Positions 7,194-15,550 of a stretch of DNA of 64,000 bases are shown piece after piece (positions within the stretch are counted from its first letter, which is position 1; every line of letters starts with the position of its first letter). The DNA is taken from the IMG/VR virus record IMGVR_UViG_3300017987_000001, positions 1 through 64,000 of that record; one strand, written 5' to 3'. The notes under the pieces were generated by a model, which worked only from the letters and a program-made list of their open reading frames with translations, did not search any database and had not been told where the DNA came from. Position numbers and translations under genes: made by a program. The stretch comes from a virus.

Positions 7194-7471
7194 TTCTGAA
7201 ATCCCGACTGATCGTTCTTGGCTACCTCCTCAGCCCGTACTGCGCCGATGGCGTGTCCCACCATGACGCTGTGTGCGTGAATGATGAACGCCGCACACTT
7301 GTCATTGTCTGCCCCGACGGACATGTTCTTCAAGTACGTCTCGACCTCGCGCTTCACCTCGCTGAGGCAGGAGGCGCAGAACTCCAACTCCTCCACATGC
7401 TTGATGTCCTTCTCGTCGTCGAGCAACCTCCCGCAGGAGTCGCACCGCGTAACGGTGACCTTCACCTTCAA
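7190..7471 (-). CDS. Small zinc-finger protein, TTG start
   Basis: About 93 residues. It has CDSC near residue 10 and CASC about 22 residues later, forming a four-Cys zinc site, then a helical C-terminal half. The TTG start has AAAGGAG 5 nt upstream; an ATG 42 nt further up lacks a site and would overlap the preceding gene. The function is unknown. Confidence 0.75.
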   Translation of the reverse strand: MKVKVTVTRCDSCGRLLDDEKDIKHVEELEFCASCLSEVKREVETYLKNMSVGADNDKCAAFIIHAHSVMVGHAIGAVRAEEVAKNDQSGFQK

Positions 7472-7482
7472 TACATCTCCTT

Positions 7483-7686
7483 TCAGTCCAACTTCGCCAG
7501 TCGCCGTCGGCATGTGTCACATACCGCCATCTCGTCGGTGTCAGAGACCTCGACCAGCTCGTAGCAGTATTCACACATGACCCGAATACGGAAGCGACTT
7601 CGTTTTCTCGGTCGCATTTCAAGGGGAATCCGGAACCGACGGCTGGTTTTCAGTTCCGGATCCATCTCTTTCGTGAAGACCGCCAT
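7483..7686 (-). CDS. Basic protein with C-terminal zinc ribbon
   Basis: 67 residues. A strongly basic middle (RPRKRSRFRIR) is followed by CEYC and CDTC, a treble-clef or zinc-ribbon spacing. The basic segment suggests nucleic-acid binding. The stop precedes the TTG-start gene by 11 bases; the start overlaps the ParB-like gene's stop by one base. Confidence 0.78.
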   Translation of the reverse strand: MAVFTKEMDPELKTSRRFRIPLEMRPRKRSRFRIRVMCEYCYELVEVSDTDEMAVCDTCRRRLAKLD

Positions 7687-8612
7687 CAGCGAGCCACCAG
7701 CCTCTGGGTTCGCTTACCCGGCGGCGTCTTCACAAGCTTGCGTCCGGCGCGGAAGGCATTCCAGCAGCCGATGCACACGTTGTACATGACTTCGGCTGGA
7801 ACCTGCGTCTTGTTGTTCGAGGCTCCGCGAGAGCCGAGAACCGTTCGATGCAGGTAGTCGGAGAGCACCTTCGCCGGATCGCTCTTGCTGCTGAACAATC
7901 CCTCGATGAGGGTGTTCCAGAACTCGATAGCTTTAGTCTTTGCCGCCTTGACCGTCTCCATCATTGCGGCAACGACCGGGCTGCGCCGCAGGTGATATGC
8001 CTGCTGCGCGTTCAGGTACGCGAGCAACTCCGCCACGGCTCGCCCGATCTCGGGGAACTCGAAGCGCAACGCTTCGTGGACCTTGTCGGCCTTCACACGT
8101 TCGTTGTGGAACTTCCAGTACTTCGCGCCTGCGCAGAGGTACTGGATGACCGACTTCTTGATTCCTTCGTACTCGGGCGTGTCGAACAGCGCCATCTTCG
8201 CGAGATGCGCCGCCGTCCGCACACGGTTCCGGTCGAAGTTCTTGTACAGCTGGCGATACTCGTCCTCGGTGTCGACCCGATACTTCACCACTCGGATCGA
8301 TGGTTGGTACTTCGGGATTTCGAGGTACGACCTCGCCCAGCTGATGTGTTGACCGTTCAGCTTCCGTGCCTTCTTGTCCCATCCACACACGGCGATGGAC
8401 ATAACGGCCTGAGCGGCAAGGAACTGTCCGGTCTCCATGGCGCGCACGAGCGTTCCGACATGCTCGTCGCTGACCTCACGCTCGATGTCACGGAACTCTT
8501 CCAGCGACAGGTAGTAGTCCGCAAGCATCTTGGTGAATGGCTTCCGTTTATCCGATACGATTCGGCTTATCCAATCGATCGGAGCGCCCGGAGCCGCCTG
8601 CTTCTTCGCCAA
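7686..8612 (-). CDS. ParB-fold-like protein
   Basis: 308 residues. The segment around residues 84-130, with NGQH, a strand-rich stretch and NFDRNRVRT, resembles the NGQHR box and following region of ParB/Srx-fold proteins seen in phages and plasmids. The remainder is helical. It could be a DNA-binding or nucleotide-hydrolysing protein of that superfamily; assignment rests on short motifs only. The start is a TTG overlapping no other gene. Confidence 0.6.
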   Translation of the reverse strand: MAKKQAAPGAPIDWISRIVSDKRKPFTKMLADYYLSLEEFRDIEREVSDEHVGTLVRAMETGQFLAAQAVMSIAVCGWDKKARKLNGQHISWARSYLEIPKYQPSIRVVKYRVDTEDEYRQLYKNFDRNRVRTAAHLAKMALFDTPEYEGIKKSVIQYLCAGAKYWKFHNERVKADKVHEALRFEFPEIGRAVAELLAYLNAQQAYHLRRSPVVAAMMETVKAAKTKAIEFWNTLIEGLFSSKSDPAKVLSDYLHRTVLGSRGASNNKTQVPAEVMYNVCIGCWNAFRAGRKLVKTPPGKRTQRLVAR

Positions 8613-8615
8613 GAA

Positions 8616-9728
8616 TCACCACCCCTCTTTCGTTCTGGCGTCGTTGCGATGCGCGAATATGTAGAAGCCGGTTTGCGCCCCGGCCATAACAAGGATGAAG
8701 ACAATGTACGTCCATCCCGGCGGCTCTACGCTGAGATAGTCGAACTTGTCCCAGTCCTTGATGATGTAGTTCGCCCGCACCTCCTTCTCGATCACCGGGA
8801 TCATGCCAGCCTCCAACGGCATGTCCCGAAGGAGCATTTCGAGATTGCGCTTCACGATCTCCTGCTCGGTCCAGCCGAACACGTAGACCCATTCGGGAAC
8901 CTGTCCAGCGAGTCCGGCCACGCAGATGACGAGGTCGTTCTTCTTACCGCCCAACCACTTCGCCTCCTGCTGCTGCCCGACGAACGAGTCGGTACCGGGT
9001 TCGAACCCGGCCATGACTACGTTCACCTTCTTCACAGGACCAAGCCGCGCGTTCATCTGATCCCACTTGTAGAGATCAACGGCACGCGCCGTACCCAGCA
9101 AGCGGCCTGAGCGCCAGATACTTGGGTTCCCCGGATAGTCATATACGGGCGCGTCTTCCGGAACTGCAGCGAACTTGAATACGCTCGGCGACGCCTGCAC
9201 CCGGTTCGTCCACCGTTTGGTAGTCGTGACGGGAATAACGTGTCCACTCTTGTTGCGGATCACATAGATGTTTGGATCGCCGCGTACCAGTCCGGACTTC
9301 CACGCCTTGGTCTTGACGGGCGCGCAATCGAACTTCTTGGAGAAGTCGTTGAATTGCGACTTGGAGATCCGGCAACCCATCATGAACCCAAGCGTGGTCC
9401 TGCACGTCCAGTGCTCTGAGTGCTCCCGATATCGCACAACGATGCGTGTGTGCGTTCTGCGGTTCTTTCCCGATCCGGTGGTGTACGTCTCGGTAGTCGT
9501 ATACCGCTCCTTCCACCACGGGTGGAACGTAGCTTGGGTCACGCGGCCCGACCATGTCTCAATATCGGACGTCATCGACGTCGCGATGGTGACATGGAAG
9601 GTAATGGCCAGCACGAAGCCGATCCCAGCTCCGGCCAGCCATTCCCACCACGTGACCTCTTTGTCCTTCACCCACAGGATCGCGCCCGCGACCACGGGGA
9701 TGAAGGCGAAGAGATAGAAGAACCACAT
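8616..9728 (-). CDS. Large membrane-anchored protein
   Basis: 370 residues. Two hydrophobic helices at about residues 2-20 and 30-50, a large polar domain of about 270 residues rich in Trp, Lys and Thr, and a final hydrophobic helix near residues 335-355. The topology resembles envelope proteins of unknown role carried by large phages. It is adjacent to the LemA-like gene, which may act in the same envelope process. Confidence 0.8.
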   Translation of the reverse strand: MWFFYLFAFIPVVAGAILWVKDKEVTWWEWLAGAGIGFVLAITFHVTIATSMTSDIETWSGRVTQATFHPWWKERYTTTETYTTGSGKNRRTHTRIVVRYREHSEHWTCRTTLGFMMGCRISKSQFNDFSKKFDCAPVKTKAWKSGLVRGDPNIYVIRNKSGHVIPVTTTKRWTNRVQASPSVFKFAAVPEDAPVYDYPGNPSIWRSGRLLGTARAVDLYKWDQMNARLGPVKKVNVVMAGFEPGTDSFVGQQQEAKWLGGKKNDLVICVAGLAGQVPEWVYVFGWTEQEIVKRNLEMLLRDMPLEAGMIPVIEKEVRANYIIKDWDKFDYLSVEPPGWTYIVFILVMAGAQTGFYIFAHRNDARTKEGW

Positions 9729-9731
9729 ACG

Positions 9732-10280
9732 CTACTCGAACAGGTCCACGTCGTCGTCGACGCCCGTCTCCATGGCCTTCTTGGCCCTCGTCGACGATAC
9801 GACGGTGATCTCGATCTCTGGACGCCCGCCGACGATCAGCGATGAAGGGAAGATCGTGCGCAGCGTATCGTGTTCGCGCTTGAGGTCGATCAGCTCCTTC
9901 TGCCGCATGGTCCAGCGGTCGCGCGCGGCCGTGACGATCGCCATCAGCTTCTCATATGTCTTGAGATCCTGATTCGGGATCGCTTCGTGCAGTGCGCTGA
10001 CGAGGCCGCCTTCCTTGACGCCGCCCCGCGCCTCCGCGTAGCCGGTGACGAGTTCGAGCGTCTTCTCGGCCTGTCGGTCCGTGATCTGGGCGGTCTGCTT
10101 GATCTTCTTCATCATGTTGTCCAGCTCGGACTCGTTGTCCATCACCTTGGCCTCGATGGCCCGCCTGAGGCGCACCTCCGCGTTGCTGGTACCGACCCAC
10201 CAGCTCAGCAGGATGATAAGGAACAGTACGACACAGCCGCCAATTGCCGTAGGGATGACCCACTTAGGGAGTTCGTTCAT
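9732..10280 (-). CDS. LemA-like membrane protein
   Basis: 182 residues. One N-terminal transmembrane helix (about residues 8-29), then a long three-helix-bundle-type domain with the LemA-like pattern of repeated long helices and a C-terminal acidic tail. LemA proteins are small envelope proteins of uncertain role. The ATG at 10280 follows GAAGGAGACG. An alternate frame just upstream reads as an acidic, Ser-rich, GFA-containing segment (see findings). Confidence 0.7.
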   Translation of the reverse strand: MNELPKWVIPTAIGGCVVLFLIILLSWWVGTSNAEVRLRRAIEAKVMDNESELDNMMKKIKQTAQITDRQAEKTLELVTGYAEARGGVKEGGLVSALHEAIPNQDLKTYEKLMAIVTAARDRWTMRQKELIDLKREHDTLRTIFPSSLIVGGRPEIEITVVSSTRAKKAMETGVDDDVDLFE

Positions 10281-10358
10281 CGTCTCCTTCTTCCGATCCT
10301 TCCGACGAAGCGAACCCCGCCTCGCCGGTATCGCCCGTGAAACGACCGGGACAAACAA

Positions 10359-11441
10359 TCAGGCATTCTCTTCTTCCGCCATCATTTCGGAGCAGCTTTC
10401 GCAGAGGTTGTCTATGTTGAGGTCGTTCACGTTGAACTCGCCTCCGCACTCGCTGCACGTATCGAACTCCGCCGCACAATCCTCGCAGCGGTTGTTCCAG
10501 TCGAGACTGTCCACGTGCGTTTCGTCGCCACACTCCGCGCAGGGGCGGAAGTTTGCTTCGCAGTTCTCGCAGCGTCCGGAGGCGTTGAGTTCATCGGCGG
10601 GGAATGTGTTCCCGCAGTGCTCGCACTCCTCAGGCGCTTCGCAGTTCTCGCAGTAGCCGTCGTCGAGATCGTCGTCGCTGTGCCACGTGCCGCAGCCTTC
10701 GCAGCGTGACATGTAGTTGTCCCGACAATCCTCGCAGTAGCCGTCTTCGAGTTCGTCTTGGGTACGCGCAGAAGAGCAGCGATCGCAGAATACGCGGCAG
10801 CTCTCGCACAGCTCGTCGTCAAGCTCATCCGGCTCGAACATACCCTCGCACTCACGGCACGGGATCAATTCGTCCTCGTCGTCATCCGCGTCTTCTCCGG
10901 CCGAATCCCCGGATGTCTGGATGCGGATGTCGTTCAGGTTCAGGCCGTGTTCGAGACCACCCGTGCCATTCGTGCAAATGCAACGAAGCGTCGCCACCGG
11001 CAGTTGCACCGTGCGTAGTTCGATTTCCTCATCGAGGTGGAGATCGATTTCGAATGCGAGATACGCCACGTCGGCGACGGCGCGCATCGTATCGATATTG
11101 AGCCGGAACATGCTCAGCAACGCGAACTGTTCCGGCGAGAAGTGCACGAAGACGAATTCCGTGCCGTCGTGCAGCCTGTCGATGACCCCACTGGTCAGGT
11201 GCTTCCACATGTGCTCTGGAATCACCATGGCGTCGGGGTATGGATTGACCACAGATTCTGCCTCCGACAGATCTCCGACGTCGAAGTCCTCGAAGTCGAG
11301 AACCGCTGCGTCGCCCGTGAGTGCATCGACGGCATTCATGATCGGGCGCATACGGTCGGCCTCCAGATTGATCAGCGCGTAGAGTCTACTCGTGCCGTAC
11401 CACAGCATCGTAGCACAACCGAGAAATGGCTCGTTCGACAT
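10359..11441 (-). CDS. Multi-zinc-ribbon repeat protein
   Basis: 360 residues. The N-terminal 180 residues form an alpha/beta domain I do not recognise, ending in an acidic linker. The C-terminal half contains about seven tandem zinc modules, each with two CxxC pairs separated by an acidic DDLDDGY-like stretch. Such arrays often bind protein or nucleic acid. AAAGGACATC precedes the ATG. After the TGA the -1 frame stays coding-like for about 27 codons. Confidence 0.82.
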   Translation of the reverse strand: MSNEPFLGCATMLWYGTSRLYALINLEADRMRPIMNAVDALTGDAAVLDFEDFDVGDLSEAESVVNPYPDAMVIPEHMWKHLTSGVIDRLHDGTEFVFVHFSPEQFALLSMFRLNIDTMRAVADVAYLAFEIDLHLDEEIELRTVQLPVATLRCICTNGTGGLEHGLNLNDIRIQTSGDSAGEDADDDEDELIPCRECEGMFEPDELDDELCESCRVFCDRCSSARTQDELEDGYCEDCRDNYMSRCEGCGTWHSDDDLDDGYCENCEAPEECEHCGNTFPADELNASGRCENCEANFRPCAECGDETHVDSLDWNNRCEDCAAEFDTCSECGGEFNVNDLNIDNLCESCSEMMAEEENA

Positions 11442-11451
11442 GATGTCCTTT

Positions 11452-12747
11452 CTAGCCTACTGAGAGTCCTTGCTCCAGCTCACGGTACCACTGCACCACG
11501 TCCGGATCGGCCTCTACGGCGTTTGCCGTGACCGGACGTACCAGCGACAAGCCGTCGAGCGTCTTGACGCGAGATAGCGCAACGTACACGTGACCCGGAC
11601 TGAAGCATTCCGATACGTCGCAGCGCATGGCGCTCAGCGTCATGCCTTGAGACTTGTGGATTGTGATAGCCCACGCGAGTTTCAGCGGGAACTGCTCCAT
11701 CGCAGCAACTTCCTTGTGCTGATGGTTGTACAAGCCCCACCGCTCGGGTTCGACGAATACGATCTCGCCGGTGTCCTTCTTAACCGTGATGGTGTCATCT
11801 GCCAGTTCCTCTATGACACCCCTCTCGCCATTGATGAACAGAGTCTCGACTGGCGGACCGTATTCGTACTTGTTCCGCGCGAACAGCACCGGAGCGCCCG
11901 GCTTCAGCCGAAGCTTGTCGGGCACGATGCAGTCGCGTGCCAGCTTGCTCCACAGGCGCTGGTCGCCGCTGAACTCGGCTTCGTACAGCTTCGCGGCGCC
12001 GGGCAGCTTCGCAAGCTCGCGGTTGTTGACGGCATCTACTGCCGCATTCTTCGCATACAGCTGGACAGGCAGCTTCAGCGGCGCACCGACGCGCGCGTTG
12101 AAGTAGTCGATGGTCTCGCTGCTGGGATTACCGTATCGGATCCCGTTCAGGTGACGGATGAACTCCTTGTCATCCTGCCTGAAGATCTTCGTCAGATAGA
12201 TGATCTTCGGGTTCAGCTTCTGCCACGACTTTGACGCTGGCGCGTACTCGTCGCGAACGGGCTGATCGTATCGAATCACCGGAGGCAGCTGAAGGAAGTC
12301 GCCGGAGAAGATCACCTGTATCCCTCCGAACGGCTTCTTCGTACCTCCGAGCAGTGTCCTGAGCCACCAGTCCATCATCGTGATGTAGTCCCCGCTGAGC
12401 ATGGAGACCTCGTCGAGGATGATGGTATCGAGAGCGCCGAGCTTCCAAGTCGCGCGATCGAGATTGAGCTTCCCGTGCTTGATCGCGACCTTCAGGTCAT
12501 CGACGCTATTGATGATGTTGGTGCCCAGACACGAGTGGATCGTGCACCCGCCGATGCGAACGGCGGCGATCCCTGTTGACGCGCACACGGCGAAACGTCT
12601 GCCCTGTAGCGTCAGCTCTTCGATGATTCGGTTGATCGTCTCCGACTTGCCGGTGCCCCCGGGACCGGTCAGGAAGATGCTCTCACCGGTCGTCACGCAG
12701 TCGAGTGCCTGTTGCTGCTCGTCACTCAACTGGAATGGCGTCTGCAT
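11452..12747 (-). CDS. Pif1/Dda-like superfamily 1 helicase
   Basis: A 431-residue ATP-driven DNA helicase. Walker A GPGGTGKS (residues 28-35), motif Ia region CASTGIAA, Walker B ILDEVSM near 112, GDFLQLPP (motif III) and a C-terminal HKSQG...VALSR pair (motifs V and VI). The length and motif order fit the phage Dda/Pif1 family, which remodels replication forks and displaces bound proteins. GGAGGTGA precedes the ATG. Confidence 0.93.
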   Translation of the reverse strand: MQTPFQLSDEQQQALDCVTTGESIFLTGPGGTGKSETINRIIEELTLQGRRFAVCASTGIAAVRIGGCTIHSCLGTNIINSVDDLKVAIKHGKLNLDRATWKLGALDTIILDEVSMLSGDYITMMDWWLRTLLGGTKKPFGGIQVIFSGDFLQLPPVIRYDQPVRDEYAPASKSWQKLNPKIIYLTKIFRQDDKEFIRHLNGIRYGNPSSETIDYFNARVGAPLKLPVQLYAKNAAVDAVNNRELAKLPGAAKLYEAEFSGDQRLWSKLARDCIVPDKLRLKPGAPVLFARNKYEYGPPVETLFINGERGVIEELADDTITVKKDTGEIVFVEPERWGLYNHQHKEVAAMEQFPLKLAWAITIHKSQGMTLSAMRCDVSECFSPGHVYVALSRVKTLDGLSLVRPVTANAVEADPDVVQWYRELEQGLSVG

Positions 12748-13150
12748 CCTGTTCGGTCACCTCCTTCTTTTCGGTGAGCGCTTCGGCCACCCGCGCGGAC
12801 AGCTCTTCGATCTTCGCGCTGCGCTTCTCGCACTCCTCGCGCATCTTGTGCACGACCTCGCCGTGCCGATGATTCAGCTCCGCGATACGCCCCTCGAACT
12901 CCTTGCGCATTGCGTCAGCCGCTTCAAGCGCCTGCTCCAGAGCCGAGCGCTTCTGGGCAACGACAGCAGCCTGCTCTTCGAAACGCGACTTGTAGTCGGC
13001 AGCCATATCAAGGCTCGACTTCTTGAGCTTGGTCAGCTCGGCCTGCAGCTTCTCGATCTCGGCATCGCGCGACTTCACCGCGCGATCGTGCTCGTCTGCC
13101 GGTACGACGTCGGCGTGCTGCATGGTCTTCTTGGACTTGCCCTTCTTCAC
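12722..13150 (-). CDS. Coiled-coil protein with basic N-terminus
   Basis: 142 residues. The Lys-rich start (KKGKSKK) is followed by heptad repeats from about residue 20 to 130. The GTG start at 13150 follows GGGAG and overlaps the stop of 13147-13488. Its end overlaps the helicase start by 26 bases. No enzymatic motif is visible. Confidence 0.78.
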   Translation of the reverse strand: MKKGKSKKTMQHADVVPADEHDRAVKSRDAEIEKLQAELTKLKKSSLDMAADYKSRFEEQAAVVAQKRSALEQALEAADAMRKEFEGRIAELNHRHGEVVHKMREECEKRSAKIEELSARVAEALTEKKEVTEQDADAIPVE

Positions 13151-13488
13151 GCCGTCGCTCCCTTCTGCAGCTTCTTGAGTTCCACCGCCACGACAATCAG
13201 TTCTGCCTTGGTATCCCGCAGTTCTTCTTTGAGTCGTTCGATATAGTCGTGCGCCTTCTTGAGGCTTCGATCACGGCGTCCGATCATATCGTCCTTCTGC
13301 TTGTGCCGGTTCTGGCACGCATTGAGCTTGCGCTGCAGCGCTGATACGTTGGCACGAAGGCCGTCCAGTTCGTCGAGAAGGTAGCTGAGATCATTCTGAC
13401 GAACCGGCACGGGGAACGGACTGCCTTCGGCCTTCAGCGAATCAAGCCCATTGGCTACACGTGCGCGAATGCTCTGGATCCTACTCAC
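13147..13488 (-). CDS. Coiled-coil protein, GTG start
   Basis: 113 residues, predicted helical throughout, with Leu/Ala heptads and a Cys in the middle. The GTG at 13488 overlaps the stop codon of the preceding zinc-ribbon gene, a coupling style common here. It may pair with the next coiled-coil protein, but nothing in the sequence proves it. Confidence 0.75.
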   Translation of the reverse strand: MSRIQSIRARVANGLDSLKAEGSPFPVPVRQNDLSYLLDELDGLRANVSALQRKLNACQNRHKQKDDMIGRRDRSLKKAHDYIERLKEELRDTKAELIVVAVELKKLQKGATA

Positions 13489-13870
13489 TGATTGGGGTCC
13501 ACCCAACCAGTCGCCAGACCAGCATGTAGAGCTTCCCGCAGTCGTGGCACTCCCACGCTTCCTTGAGCTGCTGATTGGTCGTGACCTCGTCGTGCATAGG
13601 AGCAACGTTGTGCCCACCGCAGTGCGGACACGTTCGCGCGTCCTCTACTGCCTCCAGCTTGTCGTCCGACGTCTCTGGCTTCTTCTCCGCTCGTTCCTTG
13701 ATCTCAACATCGAGCTGCGACCGCATCCAGTGAACGTCCTCAGCGACGCTCACGACGGACGCGGCTAGCCCTTCGAGCACGATGAGTTCCCGGGACTTAC
13801 GCCCTCGGGAAGAGCTGGTCGAACCAGTCCCCCTCTTCTTCGCCTTCTTCTTCCTCTTCGCCTTTGCCAC
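13481..13870 (-). CDS. Basic-tail zinc-ribbon protein
   Basis: About 129 residues. A strongly basic N-terminus (KAKRKKKAKKR), a helical middle, and a C-terminal zinc ribbon with CPHC and CHDC about 28 residues apart. The GTG at 13870 follows GGAAGG at 5-nt spacing and gives a Lys-rich start like two other genes nearby. It overlaps the end of the previous gene by 74 bases in another frame. Probably binds nucleic acid. Confidence 0.7.
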   Translation of the reverse strand: MAKAKRKKKAKKRGTGSTSSSRGRKSRELIVLEGLAASVVSVAEDVHWMRSQLDVEIKERAEKKPETSDDKLEAVEDARTCPHCGGHNVAPMHDEVTTNQQLKEAWECHDCGKLYMLVWRLVGWTPISE

Positions 13871-14513
13871 AATCACCTTCCATTCCGCATATCGGTCGAA
13901 ACTCACAGCCCTCGCAGTCCGGCCCTTCCTCTGGATCGTCGTCGATGAGGATGCGCGAGTAGATCATCTTGTCCACGGGGGACATACGATCAATTACCTC
14001 ACACACCTGCACGAGCCACGCCTGCGCTTCGTTGAATGCACACTCGATATTGCCCGTCGTCTTGATCTTCTTCGACGCTACTGTCCTGACGGTCCGTGTG
14101 ATCGGATTCAGCAGTCCGTAGACCAGCAGAACGCCGTAGCGATCCTTGCGCGCGGGCTTGTCGAGCACAAGCGATACGATGTTGTGCTTGGCGCTCCGAA
14201 ACGCATATGCAAGCTTCGCGAAACTCGGGCTGGGGAGCGAACTGGTCACCTCTTCCATGTCGGACTGCTGAACCAGCGACCTGATGTCCGCTGCTTCGAG
14301 CGTATAGAAGATCTTAGTGCCGGGCTGAATCTCTTCGCCCAACCGCTTGCTCAGCTTCTGAGGATCCGTGAATGACTCATCGACAGCGTCGGCCTCATCG
14401 CGGAACACGTACGGTTGCCGGAAGATGCTCTTCCCGTCCCGGGATACCTGCAGCAAGTAGTCTCCCGTGACCGCTTCGAACGCGATCAGTCTGCTGATGT
14501 TGATGGTCGTCAC
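13797..14513 (-). CDS. Unknown protein with C-terminal Cys cluster
   Basis: 238 residues. The last 40 residues contain CEGCEFRPIC and a further Cys, then a long Glu-rich run. The Cys spacing resembles the C-terminal iron-sulphur cluster of Cas4/RecB-type nucleases, but I see no clear PD-(D/E)xK motifs, so nuclease function is only a possibility. The GTG start overlaps the stop of the HD hydrolase gene (GTGA), with GGAGGAG just upstream. Confidence 0.75.
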   Translation of the reverse strand: MTTINISRLIAFEAVTGDYLLQVSRDGKSIFRQPYVFRDEADAVDESFTDPQKLSKRLGEEIQPGTKIFYTLEAADIRSLVQQSDMEEVTSSLPSPSFAKLAYAFRSAKHNIVSLVLDKPARKDRYGVLLVYGLLNPITRTVRTVASKKIKTTGNIECAFNEAQAWLVQVCEVIDRMSPVDKMIYSRILIDDDPEEGPDCEGCEFRPICGMEGDCGKGEEEEEGEEEGDWFDQLFPRA

Positions 14514-15058
14514 TTCTCCTCCAGTGAAGCTATACGTAACGTACGCGCAGCCTTCGGATCGACGCTCACAACAACGGACAGCAGGTGGTTCCAGAGTTCG
14601 TGCTCGTGGCAGTCTTCGAACGTGCCCTTCAGGAGCCGAACCGTGTTCTTGACGTACCGCTGTACCCATTCGCTGTCGAACGTCTTCACTCCGTCGCTGA
14701 GGTTGTCGATCCTGTCGGCGAGCTTGATCAGAAGTCCTTCCCGATCACGCGACGCGCAGATTCGATCGACCATTCGACTCTTGTTCTCGTAGTCCTTCAC
14801 GGTGAGCAGATCGACGAGCTGCTCCACCCGAAGCGGGAACTGTTCGATCCCATGGTCAGTATCTTCGAGGACGTCGTGAAGCAGGGCAGCAGCAACACCC
14901 GCCGCCGACACGTGTGGGAATACCAGCACGGCCACACGCAGCGGGTGCTGCACGAACGGCTCATGAACGCCTTTCCGGAACTGGCCTTCATGCGCCATCA
15001 CTGCCCATTTATACGCCTCGTGTATGAGGCCGCCCTCTTGGAACGGGAACTCACTCAT
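14510..15058 (-). CDS. SpoT/MESH1-like HD hydrolase
   Basis: A 182-residue stand-alone HD domain of the RelA/SpoT hydrolase type. Motifs: AHEGQFRK (residues 22-29), VQHPLRVA with H38, LLHDVLEDT with HD at 61-62 and ED at 65-66, and KLADRIDNL near 115-123. There is no synthetase domain. Relatives (MESH1, small alarmone hydrolases) remove the 3' pyrophosphate of (p)ppGpp, so this protein may blunt a host alarmone response during infection. The start overlaps the preceding gene by 8 bases. Confidence 0.88.
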   Translation of the reverse strand: MSEFPFQEGGLIHEAYKWAVMAHEGQFRKGVHEPFVQHPLRVAVLVFPHVSAAGVAAALLHDVLEDTDHGIEQFPLRVEQLVDLLTVKDYENKSRMVDRICASRDREGLLIKLADRIDNLSDGVKTFDSEWVQRYVKNTVRLLKGTFEDCHEHELWNHLLSVVVSVDPKAARTLRIASLEEK

Positions 15059-15362
15059 GGATGGTTGCACTCGCATTCTGCTGTGCTCGCTGCTGATCCA
15101 GTCTACGCGGCCGTTGAATCACTACGTGGCTGCGCGGTATCGTGAGGATTTCCACGTTCGGTATCTTCGCCGTGCCAATCTGCGCACCGACGCTCATCAC
15201 AACCGAGCGCGTGCCGTCCGTGATCCCCTCCTTGCGATATGCCGGGCCTTCGTAGAGCACGAGACCCGTTATGCCTTTGGGGATCACCCGATCAGCTAGC
15301 GCAAACTTGACGGCGGTCTTGGGGATTCGGAAGTCCCTGACGACCCTTGCTACTAGATCCAT
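15051..15362 (-). CDS. Hypothetical protein
   Basis: About 103 residues, mostly beta-strand in character (KGITGLVLYEG, NVEILTIP), with a basic, Gln-rich C-terminus. The ATG at 15362 lies inside the end of the preceding zinc-ribbon gene, overlapping by 71 bases in another frame. No family recognised. Confidence 0.65.
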   Translation of the reverse strand: MDLVARVVRDFRIPKTAVKFALADRVIPKGITGLVLYEGPAYRKEGITDGTRSVVMSVGAQIGTAKIPNVEILTIPRSHVVIQRPRRLDQQRAQQNASATIHE

Positions 15363-15549
15363 TCCTGTCCAATCTGTCCAGCGCGTCGCCGAGATCTTTC
15401 GACTCCTCTCGCTTGGTACTCTTTGCGGGTTCAGCCCACGCCCACTGAACGCCACAACTCGGGCAGTAGTTCCCGATCTGCATGTAGGCGTAGCCGGGGC
15501 GCTTAACCAACGCGCCACAGTGTCCGCAACGGCCTAGTGAGAACCGCAT
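15292..15549 (-). CDS. Zinc ribbon carrying an internal GDALDRL motif
   Basis: 85 residues. An N-terminal zinc ribbon (CGHC, CPSC) is followed by a short linker and LGDALDRLDR. In the other tagged proteins this motif is C-terminal, but here the frame continues for about 24 polar residues over the start of the next gene. Either the tail was extended by loss of a stop or the overlap is functional. Confidence 0.7.
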   Translation of the reverse strand: MRFSLGRCGHCGALVKRPGYAYMQIGNYCPSCGVQWAWAEPAKSTKREESKDLGDALDRLDRNGSSSKGRQGLPNPQDRRQVCAS

Positions 15550-15550
15550 A

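Noticed and set aside
13797-14513. Cas4/RecB-family nuclease
   Set aside because: Only the C-terminal Cys cluster resembles the family; the catalytic Asp/Glu/Lys motifs are not visible.
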